A stretch of DNA of 5,938 nucleotides, from assembly GCA_026388365.1 (NCBI GenBank), contig JAPLJW010000074.1, positions 1 to 5,938 of the forward strand, in the 5' to 3' direction. The notes under the pieces are model-generated. The model had not been told where the DNA came from. It searched no databases and worked only from the letters and a program-made list of their open reading frames with translations. Positions within the stretch are counted from its first letter, which is position 1, and each line of letters opens with the position of its first letter. Made by a program: the position numbers and the translations under genes. Of this stretch, positions 1-5,938 are shown in pieces. The DNA is from Deltaproteobacteria bacterium. GTDB lineage: Bacteria > Desulfobacterota > Syntrophia > Syntrophales > UBA5619.

Positions 1-245
1 ACGGCGTGCTCGGCGATGGAGCTGTGCCCCATTTCGAAGACGATGTTCCGGTTCGAGGCGCGGGCCTTTTCCACCTCGCCCCGGGCGATCTGCCGGAGCT
101 CGTTGACGGGCCTCGGGTTCCGACTGATCCGGGCGTAGGCGGCGGCAACGGTCTCCGGCGTCAAATCCTGCCGCTCAGGCTGCAAGCTCTTGAATTCCTC
201 GATGATTTCGTGATCGATGTTGTGGCCTGCGAGAATAACCTTCAT
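1..245 (-). CDS. thyX: FAD-dependent thymidylate synthase-like protein (ThyX family), N-terminal part, runs off the left edge
   Basis: Only the first 81 codons are in the window. The protein begins MKVILAGHNID, continues with an AYARISRNPRPVNEL segment (about residues 37-50) and a VEKARASNRNIVF helix (58-70), and reaches GHSSIAEHA (73-81). This last part matches the ThyX pattern GHxSxxEH. ThyX proteins methylate dUMP to dTMP in the cytoplasm using methylene-tetrahydrofolate, FAD and NADPH. The MKVILAG start and this spacing recall the longer ThyX-like proteins of Deltaproteobacteria; that is from memory. The catalytic Arg-rich ThyX motif lies outside the window, so activity cannot be judged. 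Two in-frame ATGs exist (251 and 245). I chose 245 because the GGGGGTGG at 252-259 is 6 bases upstream of it but directly abuts 251. A promoter candidate lies at 283-311. Confidence 0.83.
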   Translation of the reverse strand, partial: MKVILAGHNIDHEIIEEFKSLQPERQDLTPETVAAAYARISRNPRPVNELRQIARGEVEKARASNRNIVFEMGHSSIAEHA

Positions 246-251
246 CTTCAT

Positions 252-259
252 CCACCCCC
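252..259 (-). promoter_or_regulatory. Ribosome binding site that decides the thyX start
   Basis: GGGGGTGG on the minus strand lies 6 bases before the ATG at 245 and directly touches the ATG at 251. Normal spacing favours the downstream ATG, which gives the protein start MKVILAG rather than MKMKVILAG. Confidence 0.5.
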
Positions 260-282
260 ATCGTTTTGTCGGAAGAGTCGTA

Positions 283-311
283 ACGATACCATCGCCCGCG
301 ACCGGTGGCAA
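283..311 (-). promoter_or_regulatory. Candidate sigma70-type promoter for the thyX-like gene
   Basis: On the minus strand TTGCCA (311-306; 5 of 6 to TTGACA) is followed after exactly 17 bases by TATCGT (288-283; 4 of 6 to TATAAT). Transcription would start near 276, giving a leader of about 30 bases before the ATG at 245. The gene would then have its own promoter and not depend on readthrough from the ACT gene, which is followed by a strong hairpin. This is seen only by inspection. Confidence 0.4.
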
Positions 312-423
312 GAAAATCTTAACGCATGATCCGGGAAGAAATCGCGAAAGGAGGCACGGGTGAAGTCCTGCGGGAAGCGGAGATGAGGTCCGTCATGACG
401 AAATGATGGAGGGCGAAACAAGC

Positions 424-467
424 CGACCCTGTGAAAGCCGGCGCAAAGACCGGCTTTCACAGGGTCG
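424..467 (-). terminator. Perfect 18-bp hairpin downstream of the ACT-domain gene, probable terminator
   Basis: Arms 424-441 and 450-467 are exact reverse complements, with an 8-base loop (442-449). The hairpin starts 55 bases after the stop codon of the ACT-domain gene. On the minus strand it is followed by GGCTTGTTTCG, only a weak T-rich tail; on the plus strand there is no T tract. A terminator of the minus-strand transcript is the best reading. The long perfect stem could instead be a dispersed repeat or an mRNA-stabilising structure. The 252-521 gap around it holds no convincing gene. Confidence 0.55.
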
Positions 468-521
468 CTCTCTACGGATCGGGCAGAGTTCTGTTTGTTC
501 TCATTCGACTACGGTTTTGTA

Positions 522-947
522 CTATGCCTGTTTGAGGAGGTTGGCCGCCTTTGCGGCGTCTTCGGCGGTGTCCAGGCCAATGTACAGGATGAACTTTGAC
601 CCGATCACAGCCGCCGAGAGTCCGTGGAGGTTGAGCCCCGCCGCTGCAAGCTTTTTCGACAGCTCCGCGGCGACTCCCGGCTTGTTCTCCCCCTCGACGC
701 GCACCGACTGGATGCTGCTCGTGACGTTGAAGCCCAATGTGGCGGCCGCAGCGACCTCCGCATCGCCGCGCAGCGGGGTGACAAACACGACCCCCGTGCC
801 GGGCTTCTCCGTCGCCCGCCTCGCAACGACAAAGTCGAGATCTGCACCGGCCTCCCGCAGGCCGGCGAGTATCTTCGCCAAACCGCCGGGCTCATCCTTA
901 ATCCCCGCCGCCCACACATCCACACGTTTGACTATCAGGTTCATCAT
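522..947 (-). CDS. Tandem ACT-domain protein (amino-acid-binding regulatory type)
   Basis: The 141-residue protein consists of two ACT-like beta-alpha-beta units and nothing else. The first runs from about residue 3 to 65 and holds KDEPGGLAKILAGLREAG (17-34), with the Pro-Gly turn where ACT domains usually bind ligand. The second runs from about 78 to 141 and holds VEGENKPGVAAELSKKLAAAG (84-104 region) and the strand KFILYIGLD (118-126). ACT domains bind amino acids or similar small ligands at a domain interface, often controlling enzymes in amino-acid metabolism. No catalytic domain, signal peptide or membrane segment is visible, so it is probably a cytosolic sensor whose ligand and partner are unknown. 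Two adjacent Met codons (947 and 944) follow AGGAGG (958-953) at 5 and 8 bases, so the exact start is uncertain by one residue. It stands alone, with 144 bases upstream and a hairpin downstream. Confidence 0.9.
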   Translation of the reverse strand: MMNLIVKRVDVWAAGIKDEPGGLAKILAGLREAGADLDFVVARRATEKPGTGVVFVTPLRGDAEVAAAATLGFNVTSSIQSVRVEGENKPGVAAELSKKLAAAGLNLHGLSAAVIGSKFILYIGLDTAEDAAKAANLLKQA

Positions 948-1060
948 AGGATCCTCCTTTCAGTGTTGACCATTGCCGTTTGTTTTTTTGTCCCCACGGG
1001 TATGACCGGCGGGTACGGGATGAACCGCACCCCCTGTTGTTTTGGGATATGAAGTTTCCT

Positions 1061-1081
1061 TCAGGCCTGTCAATGGCCTGA
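1061..1081 (-). terminator. Weak hairpin after the DUF5661-like gene, possible terminator
   Basis: A 7-bp perfect stem (1061-1067 with 1075-1081) and 7-base loop begin 11 bases after the stop codon at 1092. No T tract follows on the minus strand, so intrinsic termination would be weak. The rest of the 948-1091 gap shows no gene and no promoter that I would defend. Confidence 0.25.
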
Positions 1082-1091
1082 TCTGATTCCT

Positions 1092-1538
1092 TTAAAGCGG
1101 CCCTTCCATCTGTTTCAACTCTTCCTTATGGAGTTCGATTCTTGCCTCGGCGAGCCTCTTATAGTAGTTCTTAATCTTCGTTGCCTTACCCGCGGCGATG
1201 GCCTTCAGCAGGTCCCCCTCCAGTTCTGCCACATCGAGTAGTTTGTAATAATAGAGGGATTCCTTCATGTGAGCAAGGACAATCTTTCCCGTCAACAGGG
1301 GATGATTGTTGGTCACATTGGCGTCCTTGAACCGTGTGCCGTGCTCCAATTCCACATCGAGACCTGCAAGGAATTCCTGGATAGGGATAGTCATTTTTTC
1401 AGTGTTCACAAGGTCGAGAATGATCCGCGCCTCCTTGGCCGTTGCCTTTGCTGTCTTCATCCTGGTCCAGTCCCGTATGCCTATTTCCTTACATACCGTT
1501 CGCACATCTTCAACCGTAATATACTCAGGAAGCTTCAT
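1092..1538 (-). CDS. DUF5661-like protein of unknown function
   Basis: The 148-residue product has two recognisable parts. An N-terminal helical segment (EDVRTVCKEIGIRDWTRM, about residues 10-27) is followed by a core with DVELEHGT (61-68), NVTNNHPLLTGKIVLAH (74-90) and a Tyr-rich YYYKLLDV (97-104). The DVELEHGT...NVT...TGKIxxAH pattern is what I remember of DUF5661, a small uncharacterised family. The last 40 residues are charged and helical (KNYYKRLAEARIELHKEELKQ, about 123-143). The start at 1538 is chosen because AAAGGAG sits 9 bases upstream (1554-1548). The frame stays open upstream into the end of katG, so a longer product starting at 1715 (207 residues) cannot be excluded. Base composition looks clearly less GC-rich than katG and the lut genes. 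It is 223 bases downstream of katG on the same strand and might be co-transcribed. No function is proposed. Confidence 0.8.
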   Translation of the reverse strand: MKLPEYITVEDVRTVCKEIGIRDWTRMKTAKATAKEARIILDLVNTEKMTIPIQEFLAGLDVELEHGTRFKDANVTNNHPLLTGKIVLAHMKESLYYYKLLDVAELEGDLLKAIAAGKATKIKNYYKRLAEARIELHKEELKQMEGPL

Positions 1539-1547
1539 CCTTCTTTT

Positions 1548-1554
1548 CTCCTTT
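1548..1554 (-). promoter_or_regulatory. Ribosome binding site that decides the DUF5661-like gene start
   Basis: AAAGGAG on the minus strand lies 9 bases before the ATG at 1538. The upstream in-frame ATG at 1715 has only a weak GGGCGG-type site before a run of seven A, so initiation at 1538 is preferred. Confidence 0.55.
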
Positions 1555-1601
1555 CCCGTCCCCATACGTTTATTCTCAGGGGGAATGGTGTTGATGAGGG
1601 T

Positions 1602-1754
1602 TCTTGACTTGGGCGCCTTGCTCAAAGATATGCCGCAGGCGTTTGCCACCCCCTTGCCGGAGGCCGGGTCGGCCTTCAGGCAGTTGCCGATATGGCTGAG
1701 CTTGATCTTCTTCATTTTTTTGCCGCCCTGTTGGAAGCTCCCGAAGACGTTTAT
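1602..1754 (-). pseudogene. Remnant resembling the C-terminal tail of a monofunctional (heme) catalase
   Basis: Directly after the katG stop, in the frame that continues into the DUF5661-like gene, about 50 codons read INVFGSFQQGGKKMKK, then IKLSHIGNCLKADP, then ASGKGVANACGISLSKA. From memory, the C-terminal catalase-related region of KatA/KatE-type catalases ends in a pattern like N-I-x-G-S-(x)n-I-x-x-R-x-x-x-H-(F/I)-x-KADP-x-Y-G-x-GVA-x-x-LGI. This stretch follows that spacing without a gap, except for Ser where Tyr-Gly is usual. Codon third positions are mostly G or C through about codon 50, as expected of sequence that was recently coding. Only the tail is present: the rest of a catalase would have to lie where katG now is. 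Alternatives are a small independent ORF from the ATG at 1715, or an N-terminal extension of the downstream protein. The family match rests on pattern memory only. Confidence 0.4.
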
Positions 1755-1761
1755 ACGACGA

Positions 1762-3975
<2,214 letters not shown>

Positions 3976-4006
3976 TCAGGTTTGGGTTTGTACAGATAAA
4001 CAGGGG

Positions 4007-4453
4007 TTATAGGACTAATCTCATGCATTTCCTGCAGACCCCATAGGCAACGACATTTTTATTTTCGATTTGGCCCCATGCTTGGAGTTCCTCCGGGAGC
4101 GCGATCTTATCCATCGTCGGCCAGTGAAAATCGATGATCCCGGCGCAATGCCTGCAGATCAGGTGATGGTGGCGCTCGGTGATCACTTCGAACCGGGCCT
4201 GGCTTTCCCCGGTTTCCACCTTGTGAACCAATCCATGCCGGGCAAGCGTCGCCAGCGTCCGGTAGACGGTGTCCAGGGAGAGCGTCGGGATTCTTTCGAT
4301 CAGGCGCTGATACAGCGCCTCCGCGGAAGGATGATCGGTCGAAGCGGCCAGCTCGCGATAGATCTCCAGGCGCTGATGGGTCAGCTTGAGACCTGCCCTC
4401 CGGCAGGCCGTCTGGAAGCGGTTGAATTGTTCCCGGGGTCTCAGCTGAACCAT
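4007..4453 (-). CDS. perR: Fur-family peroxide-responsive repressor, PerR type
   Basis: The 148-residue protein has a winged-helix DNA-binding domain (about 10-85; recognition region DTVYRTLATLARHGLV, 61-76) and a metal-binding dimerisation domain (86-148). Residues align with Bacillus subtilis PerR at a constant offset of +4. The structural zinc cysteines are all present: Cys100, Cys103, Cys140 and Cys143. The regulatory metal ligands are His41, Glu89 (Asp85 in PerR), His95, His97 and Asp108 (Asp104 in PerR). In PerR, bound Fe(II) lets peroxide oxidise the ligand histidines, which releases the DNA. Asp at the 104-equivalent favours a PerR rather than Fur call, but Glu89 is Fur-like. Location directly upstream of katG supports a peroxide role. 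GAGG (4466-4463) precedes the ATG by 9 bases. Its own promoter overlaps a candidate operator at 4479-4495, implying autoregulation. A plain Fur or Mn/Zn sensor is the alternative. Confidence 0.92.
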   Translation of the reverse strand: MVQLRPREQFNRFQTACRRAGLKLTHQRLEIYRELAASTDHPSAEALYQRLIERIPTLSLDTVYRTLATLARHGLVHKVETGESQARFEVITERHHHLICRHCAGIIDFHWPTMDKIALPEELQAWGQIENKNVVAYGVCRKCMRLVL

Positions 4454-4478
4454 AGCGGATTACCTCATTCAGAAATAT

Positions 4479-4495
4479 TATTATTTAGGATAATA
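4479..4495. promoter_or_regulatory. Candidate PerR/Fur operator: AT-rich inverted repeat
   Basis: A perfect 6-5-6 inverted repeat, TATTAT-TTAGG-ATAATA on the plus strand, covers the -10 hexamer and presumed start point of the perR promoter. Its 15-bp core (ATTATCCTAAATAAT on the minus strand) has the 7-1-7 layout of Per/Fur boxes, with 5 of 7 positions symmetric. Outside it, TCAGA (4500-4496) and TCTGA (4473-4469 side) form further, slightly offset symmetry. Repressor bound here would block RNA polymerase at the perR-katG promoter. The assignment to PerR is inferred from position and shape. Confidence 0.6.
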
Positions 4496-4518
4496 TCTGA
4501 CTAACTCGCCCGTGTCAA
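4490..4518 (-). promoter_or_regulatory. Sigma70-type promoter for perR-katG
   Basis: On the minus strand a consensus -35 TTGACA (4518-4513) is followed after exactly 17 bases by TATTAT (4495-4490; 5 of 6 to TATAAT). The start point would fall near 4483, leaving a leader of about 30 bases before the perR ATG. The -10 is the left arm of the candidate operator, which fits repression by PerR. Confidence 0.72.
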
Positions 4519-4586
4519 GCGCTTTTTTCACAGCGTTGCCTCAGATAAAATGTTACCGAAGGAGTGGCTAAAAAGGCGGTTTTCGT

Positions 4587-4615
4587 TTGACTCGCGGCGG
4601 CGTTTCCGCTATATT
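4587..4615 (+). promoter_or_regulatory. Sigma70-type promoter for the lutC-lutB operon
   Basis: TTGACT (4587-4592; 5 of 6) is followed after 17 bases by TATATT (4610-4615; 5 of 6). Transcription would begin near 4622 and give a leader of about 90 bases before lutC. It diverges from the perR promoter, with about 70 bases between the two -35 boxes. The remaining leader (4622-4696) shows no obvious hairpin or reading frame. Confidence 0.62.
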
Positions 4616-4710
4616 CCGTCCGGGCGACCAGACACCCTTCACCATCACAGAAACACGTTTTATCAAAGGGTTGGATTCTTTTTCGTTTACGTTCATGGAG
4701 GCTGAATATC

Positions 4711-5325
4711 ATGGGAATCACCGATGAGATCTGGAAACGGCACTTCCCCGCCGAAAATGCGGGGGCGCATCTCTTCCCCGAATTCGAGATGCGGGCCAAG
4801 GCGGTGTCCGGCGAAGTATTTCGTGTTCCAGCGGCAGCAGAGGCCAGAGAAGCCCTTATCCGGCTCATCGACGCCGTCCAGGCCAAGAAGGCGGTCGTCG
4901 TCGAGAGCCCTCTCCAGGAGGCGGCCGGCATCACGGAGGCGCTCCGTTCCCGGGGGGTCACGGTCTATACCGAAGCCGCTGACATTGCGGCCCATGCGGA
5001 CACCGCCGACATCGGCATCTCGGGGGTGGCGTTCGGGATCGCCGAGACGGGAAGCGTCTTTCAGGATGGCTACGACATCGCGACCCGCCTGGTCACGATC
5101 CTCCCGCCGCTCCATGTCGTCTTCCTCCAGAGCGCCCATATCGTCACTGGAATCACCGAGGCCTTTGATATCATTTCCCGATCCTTCGATCGCGGCTATG
5201 TCGGCTTCATCACCGGCCCCAGCCGAACCGCCGATATCGAACGGGTGCTGACCATCGGGGTCCATGGCCCCAGCCGCTTTGCGATCATCGCGGTCGATGA
5301 GGAACCGAAAGGAGGGGTCGCCTGA
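4711..5325 (+). CDS. lutC: LUD-domain protein LutC/LldG, L-lactate utilisation
   Basis: The 204-residue product is one LUD domain (LutC/YkgG family). Visible family signatures are GISGVAFGIAETGS (102-115), which matches the usual G(I/V)TxAxxGIAETGT motif, and GFITGPSRTADIE (165-177) followed by GVHGP (183-187). LutC is the small subunit of the LutABC complex, a cytosolic iron-sulfur system that oxidises L-lactate to pyruvate; in sulfate reducers related proteins accompany lactate dehydrogenases. No cysteine cluster is present, as expected of this subunit. TGGAGG (4696-4701) precedes the ATG by 9 bases. Its stop codon TGA shares one base with the lutB ATG, and an internal AAAGGAGG just before the end serves lutB, so the two are translationally coupled. 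The exact substrate is inferred from the family. Confidence 0.92.
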   Translation: MGITDEIWKRHFPAENAGAHLFPEFEMRAKAVSGEVFRVPAAAEAREALIRLIDAVQAKKAVVVESPLQEAAGITEALRSRGVTVYTEAADIAAHADTADIGISGVAFGIAETGSVFQDGYDIATRLVTILPPLHVVFLQSAHIVTGITEAFDIISRSFDRGYVGFITGPSRTADIERVLTIGVHGPSRFAIIAVDEEPKGGVA

Positions 5326-5938
5326 TGGAAACCGAAACGAGAAATCTCCGGAAGGAAATCTCCGAAAAGCTGAAGGATGAGACCCTCCGCGACGCCCTCG
5401 GGCGCTTCTCGGAGGCCTATCCCATCGCCCGGGCCAAGGCCTACGAGAACGCCGGCGACATCGAGACCCTCCGCGACGCCCTCCGGCAGATGAAGATCGA
5501 CACGGTCGCGCGGATCGAGGAGGTGGCCGACCGCTTCGAGGCGGAGGCGACGAAGCGCGGCGTGAAGGTTTTCCGGGCGAAGACCGGAAACGACGTCAAG
5601 GAATATCTCGTCAACCTCTGTAAGGAAAAGGGCGTCAGGAGGATCGTCAAATCGAAATCGATGGCCAGCGAGGAGATCGATTTGAGCAAACACCTGGAGA
5701 CCGCCGGGATCTCCACGACGGAGACGGACCTCGGCGAGTGGATCGTCGCTCTGGCCGGCCAGAAACCCTCCCACATGGTCATGCCCGCCATCCACCTGAG
5801 CCGCTTCCAGGTGGCCGAATACTTCTCGAAGGAACTGAAAACCGACATTCCGCCGGACATCGTCTTTATGGTTCAGGCGGCGCGCACGGAGCTGCGGGAG
5901 AAATTTCTGCAGGCGGACATGGGAATCTCCGGCGCCAA
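5325..5938 (+). CDS. lutB: LUD-domain iron-sulfur protein LutB/LldF, N-terminal part, runs off the right edge
   Basis: The window holds 204 codons with no stop. The N-terminal helical region (LRDALGRF, 21-28; ARAKAYENAGDIETLRDAL, 35-53) and the LUD core are clear: IVKSKSMASEEIDLSKHLE (107-125), ETDLGEWIVALAGQKPSH (133-150) and MPAIHLSR (153-160). These match the LutB/LldF signature of the form KSKSMxxEEIxLxxxLExxG...ETDLGExIxQLAxxxPSHIxxPAIHxxR. The two 4Fe-4S cysteine clusters of LutB, and any fused LutA-type CCG domain, would lie beyond the edge. The ATG at 5325 overlaps the lutC stop by one base (TGATG), and GGAGG (5311-5315) is 9 bases upstream. It works with LutC in lactate oxidation to pyruvate. 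The order C-B, with LutA absent upstream, is unlike the lutABC order of Bacillus and resembles layouts I recall from sulfate reducers. Confidence 0.92.
   Translation, partial: METETRNLRKEISEKLKDETLRDALGRFSEAYPIARAKAYENAGDIETLRDALRQMKIDTVARIEEVADRFEAEATKRGVKVFRAKTGNDVKEYLVNLCKEKGVRRIVKSKSMASEEIDLSKHLETAGISTTETDLGEWIVALAGQKPSHMVMPAIHLSRFQVAEYFSKELKTDIPPDIVFMVQAARTELREKFLQADMGISGA

Noticed and set aside
248..460. 70-codon minus-strand frame between the ACT gene and the thyX-like gene
   Set aside because: It starts inside the arm of the 18-bp hairpin, its end overlaps the thyX start, and the composition (many Phe, Arg, His) is not protein-like.
403..969. 188-codon plus-strand frame over the ACT-domain gene
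   Set aside because: Ser/Arg/Ala-rich translation without domain features; the minus-strand ACT protein explains the region.
1716..1722. Run of seven A before the ATG at 1715 as a programmed frameshift site
   Set aside because: The catalase-like resemblance continues across it in one frame without a gap, and there is no downstream structure or alternative frame that a shift would usefully reach.
4693..5265. 190-codon minus-strand frame over lutC
   Set aside because: Asp/Gly/Arg-rich shadow of the lutC frame; LUD motifs on the plus strand are decisive.
5196..5795. 199-codon minus-strand frame over the lutC-lutB junction
   Set aside because: Shadow frame; it spans the coupled stop/start of two well-recognised genes on the other strand.

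Overview
The window looks like a stretch of chromosome from an anaerobic or microaerophilic bacterium of the former Deltaproteobacteria (Desulfobacterota; perhaps a Syntrophales- or sulfate-reducer-like lineage). I infer this from gene content: a ThyX-like protein with the MKVILAG N-terminus, a tandem-ACT protein of the kind common in that group, a peroxide-defence pair (perR-katG), and LUD-domain lactate-oxidation genes in the order lutC-lutB. The DNA is GC-rich in most genes. No database search was possible, so the taxon is an inference.

Layout. Everything left of about 4500 is read on the minus strand. In transcription order it runs: perR (Fur family; 4453 to 4007), katG (catalase-peroxidase; 3957 to 1762), a short in-frame stretch that resembles the C-terminal tail of an unrelated monofunctional catalase (about 1754 to 1602), a DUF5661-like gene of unknown function (1538 to 1092), a tandem-ACT-domain gene (947 to 522) followed by a perfect 18-bp hairpin, and the 5' end of a ThyX-like gene (245 to beyond the left edge). 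To the right, on the plus strand, are lutC (4711-5325) and the 5' part of lutB (5325 to beyond the right edge), joined by a one-base stop/start overlap.

Regulation. The 257-bp gap between perR and lutC holds two well-formed, divergent sigma70-type promoters: TTGACA-17-TATTAT toward perR and TTGACT-17-TATATT toward lutC. A 6-5-6 AT-rich inverted repeat lies over the -10 region of the perR promoter and is a good candidate PerR operator. The simplest model is a PerR-autoregulated perR-katG transcript, derepressed when peroxide oxidises PerR, with KatG removing the peroxide. The lut genes would oxidise lactate as a separate, divergently transcribed unit.

I see no mobile element, CRISPR array, tRNA or rRNA, and no clear new multi-gene system. 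The most notable items are the catalase-like tail directly behind katG, which suggests replacement of one catalase type by another; the mixed Fur/PerR metal-ligand set of the regulator; and the DUF5661-like gene with composition unlike its neighbours.
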